This document shows, piece after piece, positions 1 to 7,163 of a stretch of DNA of 46,597 nt; within the stretch, counting starts at the first letter, position 1, and each line of letters opens with the position of its first letter. Location of the stretch: contig UPXY01000015.1 in NCBI GenBank assembly GCA_900538305.1, positions 1-46,597 on the forward strand. The letters are read 5' to 3'. This DNA is from an uncultured Collinsella sp. (GTDB lineage: Bacteria > Actinomycetota > Coriobacteriia > Coriobacteriales > Coriobacteriaceae). The notes beneath the pieces were generated by a model. That model had not been told where the DNA came from, made no database searches, and saw nothing but the letters and a program-made list of their open reading frames with translations. The position numbers were made by a program, and so were the translations under genes.

Positions 1-72
1 GGACGGGGGTTATTGGCTGGCCGACGGGTTAATTGGTACCAATGGCAACCGGCCAGCCAATAACCCCCGTCC
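1..72. repeat. Palindromic element, family E (22-bp arms)
   Basis: Two perfect 22-bp inverted arms (1-22 and 51-72, beginning GGACGGGGGTTATTGGCTGG) enclose a 28-bp loop, which holds the 12-bp palindrome ATTGGTACCAAT (32-43). The 23 bases at 61-83 recur exactly at 17634-17656, so this is a dispersed element and not a single terminator. It may continue left of the window. Confidence 0.85.
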
Positions 73-124
73 CCAATGGCTGGCGCCGTTACGCTGCGCG
101 ATGCCCCGACCCGTCGCTAATTTC

Positions 125-133
125 TGCTATAGT
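125..133 (+). promoter_or_regulatory. Possible extended -10 promoter for the magnesium operon
   Basis: TGCTATAGT is an extended -10 (TGn plus TATAGT) without a recognisable -35 box. It would give a leader of about 190 nt before the first gene. The leader (about 140-326) is GC-rich and can fold locally, but I could not match it to the Mg2+ M-box or the Mn2+ yybP-ykoY riboswitch. Confidence 0.3.
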
Positions 134-326
134 TGTCCCTGCACTATGGGTCACGAGAAAGGCAACAGGTGAAATCGAAACCTCGACCTCACAGTCGGTG
201 ACCCCTGCGGGTGCTCTTTGCGCGCGCATGGGGTGAAGACCCGGCACGCCACCTCGGCGTCGCCGCATCGCGCAAACGCTTTCCGCGCCGCCCGTCGGCC
301 GCGTCCAGGAAACGCAAAGGAGCACC

Positions 327-2174
327 ATGAACTATCTTTCTGAGATGCTCAAGCTGCCCGTTCTCGATGTGAACGGAGAGAAGCTCGGAGTTGTGAACGA
401 CCTCGGCATCGCCACGGGCGAGGTCTTTCCGCATGTGACGTCGCTCGCCTTCCAAGGGCCGGGCAAGACGCCGTTCATGATCAGCTGGCGCAAGTACGTC
501 GACCACGTGGACGATGAAGGCGTGCACCTCAAAACGCGCGACACCGATGTGCGCTTCTCGTATCTGCAGCCCGACGAACTGTTGCTGGCGCGCGATATCC
601 TGAACAAGCAGATCGTGGACACGCAGGGGCTCAAGGTCGTGCGCGTGAACGACCTCAAGCTCTCGAGCTCTGGTGAGAACCAGCTGCGCCTGCTCGGCGC
701 CGAGGTAGGAAGCCGGGGCCTTTTGCGCGCGATGCACCCCGCGCTCGAGCGCATCGCCGCACGGCTTGCCCGCGCGGTGGGAAAGCCCCTCGAAGAGCAC
801 ATCATCGCGTGGTCCTATATGGACCTCTTGGAGCGCAGCACGCAGACCATCAAGCTTTCCGTGTCGCACAAGACGCTCGACGAGCTGCACCCGGCGGATA
901 TCGCCGACATCATCGAGCAGCTCGACCCGCGTCTTCGCAGCCAGGTCTTCGCCCAACTCGATACCGCTCAGGCGGCTGAAGCAATCAGCGAGTTCGACGA
1001 CGATGAGCTTGTGGCCGAAGTCATCGAGGGCATGAGCGACCGAGAGGCGTCGAGCATGCTCGCCCTCATGGATCCCGACGACGCAGCCGACCTCATCGAA
1101 GAGCTCGATTACGAGAAGGCCGAGAAGCTCCTGCGCCTCATGGGCGTGAAGGAGGAGCGCGCGATCCGCAACCTCCTGGGTTATGGTGAGAACACCGCCG
1201 GCCGTATCATGACCTCGGAGTTCGTGGCGCTGCCCGCAACCGATACCGCGGCGGACGCCATCGAGGCCATTCGCAAGCTCGACGAGGATTTCGAGAGCAT
1301 CTACTACGTCTACACGCTCGACAGCACGGGTGCGCTCACGGGTGTGCTCAGCCTGCGCACCCTCATCGTCGCAGATCTCGACATGCGCCTTTCCGACCTC
1401 GCCTATCGCGACGTGGTGTGGGTCGCGCCCGACCTCGACCAGGAGGACGTGGCGGACGAGATGGCGAAGTACAACCTTGTGGCGGTGCCCGTGTGCGACG
1501 AGAACCGCCATGTGCTCGGTATCGTGACCGTCGACGACGCGCTCGACGTCATTGCCGAGGAGCACGAGGAAGACCTGCAGATCGCCGGCATGGGGGCGGG
1601 CGAGAACGCGCAGGGCGAATCGACGCACGTGCTTTCGTGGTTTGCGCGGCGCCACTACTGGGTGCTCGTGTGGGCGGTCGCCTCGGGTATCATCGCCGCG
1701 ACGCTGGGGAGCCTCGGCGCGGGTACGCAGCGCTTCATCTATCCCATGTGCGCCATGCCGGTGGTGCTGCTCACGGCGAGCCGCTTCTCCGCCTTCGTGC
1801 GCAGCTACTTTCTCGAATACGATGAGCATGAGCATGAGGGGACGCCGTATCTCGCCTTCTTCTTACAGACCGTTGCGGTGGGCGTGGCGATCGCGCTCGT
1901 GGTGTTCCTATGCGGTCAGCTCATGATGGGCGCGGCCTTTACGGGTGCCGAGCAGGCGGCCCCGGCGCGCATGTTCTCCGCATGCTTCGCGTGCGCGGCG
2001 GCGACGGTTGCCCTGAGCGCGGCGAGCTCTGTCGTCTACCTCAAGGTGCTTTTCTGGCGCGACGAGCACGACCTCAACACCTCGGGCACGGCCATGAGCC
2101 TCATCGCCGTGCTCGTGGCGTGCGTGGTCTACGCGCTCGCCTCGACGGCCTCGGTGCTGGTGCTGGCGGGATAG
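327..2174 (+). CDS. MgtE-like membrane protein with PRC barrels, MgtE_N and paired CBS domains
   Basis: 615 aa; the start is fixed by AAAGGAG just upstream. Order of domains: two PRC-like beta-barrel segments (about 1-150), an MgtE intracellular superhelical domain (about 180-285, with HPADIADIIEQLDP and repeated D/E-rich helices), two CBS domains (about 287-415), then five membrane segments (about 442-612). In MgtE the cytoplasmic part senses Mg2+ and gates the channel. Here the membrane part has the MgtE length and helix count, but where MgtE carries its GGNAGxQ pore signature this protein reads PVVLLTASRFSAFVR (about 478-492). I infer a sensor or regulator, or an altered transporter, working with the NRAMP-type carrier that starts 3 bp after its stop. 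N-terminal PRC domains are not part of standard MgtE. Its status as a true Mg2+ channel is doubtful. Confidence 0.8.
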   Translation: MNYLSEMLKLPVLDVNGEKLGVVNDLGIATGEVFPHVTSLAFQGPGKTPFMISWRKYVDHVDDEGVHLKTRDTDVRFSYLQPDELLLARDILNKQIVDTQGLKVVRVNDLKLSSSGENQLRLLGAEVGSRGLLRAMHPALERIAARLARAVGKPLEEHIIAWSYMDLLERSTQTIKLSVSHKTLDELHPADIADIIEQLDPRLRSQVFAQLDTAQAAEAISEFDDDELVAEVIEGMSDREASSMLALMDPDDAADLIEELDYEKAEKLLRLMGVKEERAIRNLLGYGENTAGRIMTSEFVALPATDTAADAIEAIRKLDEDFESIYYVYTLDSTGALTGVLSLRTLIVADLDMRLSDLAYRDVVWVAPDLDQEDVADEMAKYNLVAVPVCDENRHVLGIVTVDDALDVIAEEHEEDLQIAGMGAGENAQGESTHVLSWFARRHYWVLVWAVASGIIAATLGSLGAGTQRFIYPMCAMPVVLLTASRFSAFVRSYFLEYDEHEHEGTPYLAFFLQTVAVGVAIALVVFLCGQLMMGAAFTGAEQAAPARMFSACFACAAATVALSAASSVVYLKVLFWRDEHDLNTSGTAMSLIAVLVACVVYALASTASVLVLAG

Positions 2175-2177
2175 GCC

Positions 2178-3419
2178 ATGGCGCGGGAAGGGCAGAACCG
2201 CCTCACGCCGCTCGCGGTGCTCGGGGCGATGGGGCCGGGGCTTCTTGCGGCGCTCGCGGGCAACGACGCAGGCGGCATCGCGACCTATTCGAGTGCCGGC
2301 GCGACATTCGGCTACGGCACGCTGTGGATCTTGCCGGTGATGGCGCTCTTGCTCATCGTGGTACAGGAGACCGCGGCGCGCCTTGGTTGCGTGACAGGCA
2401 AAGGTTTCGCCTCGCTTATCCGCGAACGATTCGGCGTGCGGCTCTCGGCGCTCGCCATGGGCGCGCTCCTGGTGGCGAACACTGCGGTCACGATTTCCGA
2501 ATTCGCGGGGCTTGCGAGCGGGCTCGCGCTCTTCGGCGTTCCCGCCGCCATCTCGGTGCCGCTTGTGGCGCTCATCATCTGGCTCATTACCATGAGCGGA
2601 AGCTTTCAGCGCATCGAGAAGATTTTGCTGCTGGTGAGCTGCGTCTTCCTCACGTACGTGGCCGCCGCCTTTTTGGTGGGGCCGGACTGGGGCTCCGTGG
2701 CGCTTGCGACGGTCACGCCGGGCATGGTTGCCGACCCGGATTACGTGTCGCTTCTGGTGGCGACAATCGGCACCACGATCGCACCGTGGATGATCTTTCT
2801 GGCGCAGAACAACGTGGTCGATAAGAACGTGGACGAAAGCGGGATCGCGCTTCAGCGCGTAGACACCGTTTCGGGCTCGGTGGTGGCGTGCGCGATCGCG
2901 TGGTTCATCATCGTGACGACGGCGACGGTGCTTCACCCGGAGGGTATCGAGGTCGCCGACGCCGCCGACGCCGCGCTCGCGCTCGAGCCCATCGCGGGGC
3001 AGTGGTCGACGATTCTCTTCGGCGCGGGGCTCGTCGCGGCGAGCTTCTTGGCAGCCTGCGTGCTGCCGGGCGTGACCTCGAGCGCGATCTGCGAGGCGTT
3101 CGGTTGGGAGCGCGGCGCGGACCGTACGTGGGAGGAGGCGCCCACGTATCGCGGCATCATCACGGGGATCATCGTGTTTTCCGCGCTGCTGGTGATTCTG
3201 CCCGATGTGAACCTCTTCGACATCATGATGAGCGCGCAGGTGATCAACGGTGTGCTCTTGCCGGTGCTCCTGGTGTTTCTGGTGCTCATCGCTCGTGATA
3301 AGCGCATCCTCGGGCGGTTTCGCAACGGGCGTGTGTGGAATGTGCTCACCTGGGCGACGATTGTGCTCATCACGGTGCTCACCGTCGTGATGTTTGTTCT
3401 CCAAGCGCTTGGGTTCTGA
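2178..3419 (+). CDS. NRAMP-related (SLC11) divalent metal transporter, probably the magnesium type (NRMT)
   Basis: 413 aa with 10-11 membrane segments. The fold is clearly NRAMP: MGPGLLAALAGNDAGG (18-33) sits where TM1 of MntH/NRAMP has the DPGN motif, and IGTTIAPWMIFLAQ (197-210) where TM6 has the MPH motif. The metal-binding aspartate is kept (D30), but P and N of DPGN are A31 and G33, and the metal-coordinating methionine of MPH is A202 with W204 for His. Loss of that methionine and a wider site are features of the NRMT clade, structurally described from Eggerthella lenta, which carries Mg2+. The gene is 3 bp downstream of the MgtE-like gene and surely cotranscribed, which supports magnesium. 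Manganese import cannot be excluded from sequence alone. Confidence 0.85.
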   Translation: MAREGQNRLTPLAVLGAMGPGLLAALAGNDAGGIATYSSAGATFGYGTLWILPVMALLLIVVQETAARLGCVTGKGFASLIRERFGVRLSALAMGALLVANTAVTISEFAGLASGLALFGVPAAISVPLVALIIWLITMSGSFQRIEKILLLVSCVFLTYVAAAFLVGPDWGSVALATVTPGMVADPDYVSLLVATIGTTIAPWMIFLAQNNVVDKNVDESGIALQRVDTVSGSVVACAIAWFIIVTTATVLHPEGIEVADAADAALALEPIAGQWSTILFGAGLVAASFLAACVLPGVTSSAICEAFGWERGADRTWEEAPTYRGIITGIIVFSALLVILPDVNLFDIMMSAQVINGVLLPVLLVFLVLIARDKRILGRFRNGRVWNVLTWATIVLITVLTVVMFVLQALGF

Positions 3420-3442
3420 CGCGTGGGCTGGTTGGGGACATG

Positions 3443-3553
3443 ATGGCTTGGTTGGGGACGGGTTCGTTTCAGCCCATCTTTAGGACTACGGGTAAAACGT
3501 CCATCTTCTCTATACATGAACTGAAGCGAACCTATCTCCAGCCAGCTCAACCA
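3443..3553. repeat. Palindromic element, family A (degenerate copy)
   Basis: The left arm (3443-3483, TTGGGGACGGGTTCGTTTCA core) pairs imperfectly with the right arm (about 3521-3553, CTGAAGCGAACC core). It is the same family as the perfect copy at 14552-14661 and the degenerate copy at 23027-23123. It follows the NRAMP stop by 23 bp. The rest of 3420-3620 shows no gene. Confidence 0.75.
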
Positions 3554-3621
3554 ACACGTGCAGCCCATTTCCAAACGACCCGTTATATAAATGTGGTTGA
3601 AGGTAAGGGAATCGTCACGAG

Positions 3622-3652
3622 TTTCCAGAACTACAGGCCAACACGGTATAAT
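3622..3652 (+). promoter_or_regulatory. Promoter of the acyltransferase gene
   Basis: A perfect TATAAT at 3647-3652 has a partial -35, TTTCCA (3622-3627), with a 19-bp spacer. Transcription would begin near 3659, leaving a leader of under 30 nt before the ATG at 3687. This supports that start over the in-frame upstream codons. Confidence 0.55.
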
Positions 3653-3686
3653 TGTCCACTTAGATGAAGGACGGGGGCAGGGATTC

Positions 3687-5927
3687 ATGGCTGGACATAT
3701 GCAACATCGTGCACCGGAGCGCGGCTCGCACCGCAAGGTGTCTGCCACGCCTACGCCGCGTCGCGCGTCCGTGCCTGCGCCTCGCCATGCCGCTGCTCCG
3801 GGTACACGCTCGCATGCTGCGGGTTCGCCGCGCACAGCCGCACTCACGGCAAGCTCGGCGGACACCTCGAACGATCGCGCGGGTCGCGCGGGACATTCCG
3901 ACGCCCCGCGCTCTCGCTACATTCCCGCTCTCGATGGCATCCGTACGTTTGCGGTCATCGCCGTCGTTCTCTACCATCTGGGTTTCACGTGGGCGCAGGG
4001 CGGTTTTCAGGGTGTGACGATCTTCTTTGTGCTCTCGGGATACCTCATCACGCGCCTTCTGCGCATCGAGTTCGCGCGTTCAGGCACGATCGACCTTAAA
4101 GGGTTCTGGGTGCGCCGCGTGCGCCGCCTCGTCCCCGCCACCGTGACGCTCGTGGTGGTCGTGGCGCTGCTTTGCACCATCTTCAACCACGTGATGCTCA
4201 CGAAGATGCGCCCCGACATCCTGCCGTCGCTCCTGTTCTTCAACAACTGGTGGCAGATCTTCAACAACGTGTCGTATTTCGGTGCGCTCGGCGATCCCTC
4301 GCCGCTTACGCACTTCTGGTCGCTCGCCATTGAGGAGCAGTTCTACGTGGTGTGGCCGGTGCTTTTGTTCGTGCTGCTGCGCTTCGGTGCGCGCCGCAAG
4401 GCGATCCGCATCGTCGTGGCAGTGCTCGCAGTAGCTTCCGCGCTGGGAATGGCGCTGCTCTACAACCCCGCGGCAGATCCGAGCCGCGTCTACTACGGCA
4501 CCGATACGCGCGCCTTCGCCATGCTTATCGGCGCGCTGCTCGCGTTCGTACGCACGAGCTCCATGAACCCCTTCACCTGGGATGCCCATGCGACGACTCA
4601 GGTGGTAAGCGAGACCGCGCATCCGTATCGTGGCAAGCCGCAACAGCAGGGGATCCTCCGTAAGGGCGCGCTCGACATCGCCGGCGTCGCCGCGCTCGCA
4701 GGGCTCGTCGCGCTCTTCGTGTATACGAACGGCTACACCTCGTTCACCTATCGCGGCGGCACGGTTATCGCCGCCGTGCTCTCTGCTGTGCTCATCGCTG
4801 CGTGCGTGCAGCCTGATGGAGTGCTCGCGCGCGTGTTCTCACTCCCGCCGCTCGTGTGGCTCGGACAGCGCTCCTATAGCATCTACCTGTGGCATTTCCC
4901 GCTGTTTGCGCTCATGAACCCCGTGGGCGATGTGAGCGCCAAGCCCTGGTGGGTCTACCTCATCGAGTGCGGCGTGGTGCTTTTGGCGGCCGAGCTTTCG
5001 TACCGCTTCATCGAGACGCCGTTTCGCAAGGGCGCCTTCGGTGCGTTCCTCCAGCAGGTCGCGTCGAGCAGCTTCAGCCTCTCCACATACGTGCGCAGTC
5101 GCATCGTGCCGGTTGCCTGCGCGGCAGTTCTCGTGCTCGGTGCACTGGGCGGCCTCGTCTTCGTGCCAAGCACCTCGGCGCTGAGCGAGGAGGGCGCGGC
5201 GCTCATCGAGGGCTCACCCGACGCCTCTTCCAATGACGGGAACGGATCAGGCGACGCTCCGAGCGCAGACTCCGCTGCCTCAGACAAAGGTGAAGAGCAA
5301 AAGCCCGCTACGGATGCGTACGGTTTCCCGGCAGATGCCTACGACGTGCTCATGATCGGCGACTCGGTGTCGCTTCGCGCCGTCGATCCCTTCAACGAGA
5401 CGTTCCCCTATGGGCACATCGACGCCATGAAGAACCGCCAGTTCTCCGCCGCCGAGGAGCTGTTCTCGAGCTACGAGAGCCAAGGGCTTGCCGGGCGCGT
5501 GGTGGTGTTCGCGCTGGGCACGAACGGCAACGTGACGGACGGTGCCATCGACAGCCTCATGGAGCTCGTGGGCGACAAGCGCATCGTGGTGTTCGTGACC
5601 ACGCGCAGCCCGCAGGGATGGGTCTCCTCGACGAACGCCGCCCTCAAGGCGGCGCCGGATCGCTACGACAACGTGCGCATCGTCGACTGGTACGGCTACA
5701 GCGAGGGGCGCAACGACCTTTTCGACGGCGACGGCACGCACCTTTCGTCCCAGGGCGCGAAGGAGTACGTCGCCCTCATTCACGACGCGGTGGAGCCCTA
5801 CCTGCCGTATCGCTTCGAGGGCGAGGAGCGCGACGAGGCCATCGCGCAGGTGAACGCGCTTGCCGAGAAGATTGCCCAGGCTGTGATCGCCCCGCTTACA
5901 GGGGGCACTGCGCCTGCGGGAAAATGA
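3687..5927 (+). CDS. Acyltransferase 3 / SGNH fusion, OatA-like envelope O-acetyltransferase
   Basis: 746 aa. The ATG at 3687 is chosen because a perfect -10 lies at 3647-3652 and a G-rich ribosome site precedes it. Residues 1 to about 75 are a basic, Ser/Pro/Ala-rich, probably disordered cytoplasmic tail. An acyltransferase-3 domain follows (YIPALDGIRTFAVIAVVLYH, then FFVLSGYLIT), with about ten membrane helices to about residue 490. The C-terminal part is an extracytoplasmic SGNH hydrolase-like domain: GDS with Ser near 560, GTNG, and DGTH near 682-685, so the nucleophile, Asn and Asp-His are all present. In OatA-type proteins the membrane part passes acetyl groups to the SGNH domain, which acetylates peptidoglycan or another surface glycan. 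The acceptor here is unknown. The stop codon lies within the following palindrome. Confidence 0.85.
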   Translation: MAGHMQHRAPERGSHRKVSATPTPRRASVPAPRHAAAPGTRSHAAGSPRTAALTASSADTSNDRAGRAGHSDAPRSRYIPALDGIRTFAVIAVVLYHLGFTWAQGGFQGVTIFFVLSGYLITRLLRIEFARSGTIDLKGFWVRRVRRLVPATVTLVVVVALLCTIFNHVMLTKMRPDILPSLLFFNNWWQIFNNVSYFGALGDPSPLTHFWSLAIEEQFYVVWPVLLFVLLRFGARRKAIRIVVAVLAVASALGMALLYNPAADPSRVYYGTDTRAFAMLIGALLAFVRTSSMNPFTWDAHATTQVVSETAHPYRGKPQQQGILRKGALDIAGVAALAGLVALFVYTNGYTSFTYRGGTVIAAVLSAVLIAACVQPDGVLARVFSLPPLVWLGQRSYSIYLWHFPLFALMNPVGDVSAKPWWVYLIECGVVLLAAELSYRFIETPFRKGAFGAFLQQVASSSFSLSTYVRSRIVPVACAAVLVLGALGGLVFVPSTSALSEEGAALIEGSPDASSNDGNGSGDAPSADSAASDKGEEQKPATDAYGFPADAYDVLMIGDSVSLRAVDPFNETFPYGHIDAMKNRQFSAAEELFSSYESQGLAGRVVVFALGTNGNVTDGAIDSLMELVGDKRIVVFVTTRSPQGWVSSTNAALKAAPDRYDNVRIVDWYGYSEGRNDLFDGDGTHLSSQGAKEYVALIHDAVEPYLPYRFEGEERDEAIAQVNALAEKIAQAVIAPLTGGTAPAGK

Positions 5928-5959
5928 TAATTTCAGTACCTGGTACTGAAATTATCATT
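5923..5959. repeat. Palindromic element, family B
   Basis: Perfect 18-bp arms (AATGATAATTTCAGTACC and its complement) around a single T. It is very AT-rich against its surroundings and overlaps the acyltransferase stop codon (TGA 5925-5927). A second copy with 20-bp arms is at 17547-17587, also abutting a stop codon. It can act as a 3' end hairpin, but its recurrence marks it as a repeat. Confidence 0.9.
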
Positions 5960-5970
5960 CAGAAGAATAG

Positions 5971-6006
5971 ATGTCCCAAAATGCACCTGTCCCTTTTTTG
6001 GGACAT
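5971..6006. repeat. Palindromic element, family C
   Basis: Perfect 11-bp arms ATGTCCCAAAA/TTTTGGGACAT with a 14-nt loop containing GCACCTGTCCC. The same element follows the other family B copy (17596-17629), so B and C form a composite about 84 bp long present twice. It ends 4 bp before the regulator stop codon and may act as a terminator for both converging genes. Confidence 0.88.
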
Positions 6007-6010
6007 GGGG

Positions 6011-6925
6011 CTAGTCGCTGCCGGTACCGTCTTCGAGGTCGATGAACTCTCCGCTGCGGAAGTCGATGGCTTTGTCGAGGTCGTCGTACGCATGCGTGAA
6101 GAGCTTGATATGCTCCGCGACGTCGGTCGAGCTCGCATGCAGGAAGAGGAAAAGCACCTCGATGATGAAATTCACCGAGTTATGCGAGAACGGGACGCCG
6201 TAGGCGAAGAGCCGGTCGCGCTGGCTCGTCATGATCACGTACGTCGAACGAGCGACGAGCGGCGATTCCGGGTTCGAGGTGATGAGCACCACGGGCGTGC
6301 CATTGTCCTCCGCGTTGTCGAGGATGCGGTTGAGCCGCTTCGACAGGCCGGACGACGAGATGATCACGAGCGCGTCGTGGGCGTTCATCATGAAAGAATA
6401 GCTTGCGGCGTATTCGGTTGTTGAGGGCGCGATGGCGCGCACACCGAGATGCCGGAGCTTGAACGCCATGTTCGCCGCGACGCTCAACGTGTTGCCCACG
6501 CCCGTGATGAGTACGGTGTCCGATGTTTGGAAGAGCGTGATGACGGCCTTGATGGTATCGGGGTCGATGCTCGCGACGGTATCGGCGAGTTCGGACATCT
6601 TGCAGGAGAGGATGAAGTCGAGCGACTCCTGGAAGTGGTCGAAAGAGACGGAGCCGGTCGCGTTGCCGAGCATGAAGCCGCTGCTCGACGTCACCTCGTT
6701 GCGCGCCAGCGCAAGGCGCATCTCGGCGAAGCTGTCATAACCGATGCGTTTCACGAACCGCGAGACGGTGGGGCTCGAGACCTCGCAGCCCGCTGCGATC
6801 ACGCGCATGGTCATATCGGGGATATCGTCTCGGTGTTCGATGATGAAATCCGCGATCCTCTGATCGGTGGGAGACAGGCTGTGATAGAGCGCAAGGATTG
6901 TTTGGATCACGCGGCTTTTGTCGGG
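6011..6925 (-). CDS. MurR/RpiR-family sugar-phosphate-responsive regulator
   Basis: 304 aa from a GTG start at 6925. An AAAGGAG site 5 nt before that codon decides against the longer in-frame ATG start at 6988. The N-terminal HTH_6 domain (about 1-77) has the SSPTVSRFVKRIGYDSFAEM recognition segment. The C-terminal SIS domain (about 110-250) has ITGVGNTLSVAANMAFKL and IISSSGLSKRL, the phosphosugar pocket. Such proteins repress or activate sugar genes according to a phosphosugar ligand. The gene is divergent from the MFS/aldolase/PTS genes. A perfect 16-bp palindrome overlaps its own promoter and a related inverted repeat lies after the divergent promoter, so it probably controls both. The ligand cannot be read from sequence. 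Confidence 0.87.
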   Translation of the reverse strand, partial: PDKSRVIQTILALYHSLSPTDQRIADFIIEHRDDIPDMTMRVIAAGCEVSSPTVSRFVKRIGYDSFAEMRLALARNEVTSSSGFMLGNATGSVSFDHFQESLDFILSCKMSELADTVASIDPDTIKAVITLFQTSDTVLITGVGNTLSVAANMAFKLRHLGVRAIAPSTTEYAASYSFMMNAHDALVIISSSGLSKRLNRILDNAEDNGTPVVLITSNPESPLVARSTYVIMTSQRDRLFAYGVPFSHNSVNFIIEVLFLFLHASSTDVAEHIKLFTHAYDDLDKAIDFRSGEFIDLEDGTGSD

Positions 6926-6961
6926 CACGGCAGCTCCTTTGACACATTCCTTTCTGAGCAA

Positions 6962-6990
6962 ATAGTACCCTACGCAGGGGAATTTCATAA
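6962..6990 (-). promoter_or_regulatory. Promoter of the RpiR gene
   Basis: On the minus strand TACTAT (6962-6967) lies 17 bp from TTATGA (6985-6990). The -35 is weak but is covered by the palindrome at 6983-6998, as expected for autoregulation. Confidence 0.45.
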
Positions 6991-6998
6991 TTATGAAA
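6983..6998. promoter_or_regulatory. Candidate RpiR operator (perfect 16-bp palindrome)
   Basis: TTTCATAATTATGAAA is a perfect palindrome in the divergent promoter region. Its half-site TTTCATA recurs in the inverted repeat at 7065-7092, which suggests one regulator binds both. Confidence 0.6.
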
Positions 6999-7017
6999 CA
7001 CCATTACAAAAAAGTAC

Positions 7018-7046
7018 TTCACAAAGAAACTGCGAATCGCTATGAT
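7018..7046 (+). promoter_or_regulatory. Promoter of the MFS/aldolase/PTS genes
   Basis: TTCACA (7018-7023), a 17-bp spacer and TATGAT (7041-7046) form a good sigma-A type promoter. The predicted start near 7053 lies just before the inverted repeat at 7065-7092, where a bound repressor could block elongation. Confidence 0.6.
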
Positions 7047-7064
7047 ATGACTCAATGAACGAGC

Positions 7065-7092
7065 GTTTCATATAGAGAGTAGAATATGAAAC
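7065..7092. promoter_or_regulatory. Candidate second operator for the RpiR regulator
   Basis: GTTTCATAT (7065-7073) and ATATGAAAC (7084-7092) are perfect inverted 9-mers around 10 bp; the match extends to 12 of 13 with the flanking GAG. The decamer GAGCGTTTCA at 7061-7070 recurs at 19781-19790, upstream of the second PTS. Confidence 0.6.
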
Positions 7093-7163
7093 TCTCGTTT
7101 TAAGATGTGGAGACATCTGATCACGCAGCGGAGAAGATGCGCGATAACGGGGAGGGAGAGTAC

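Noticed and set aside
140..326. Mg2+ (M-box) or Mn2+ (yybP-ykoY) riboswitch before the magnesium genes
   Set aside because: The leader folds, but I could not find the conserved core words of either class; not enough to call it.
189..1835. 548-codon open frame on the minus strand
   Set aside because: It lies antisense to the MgtE-like gene, is rich in Arg/His/Glu as shadows of GC-rich genes are, and has no ribosome site or homology.
1908..3404. 498-codon open frame on the minus strand
   Set aside because: Antisense to the NRAMP gene, dominated by His/Arg/Glu, no start signal.
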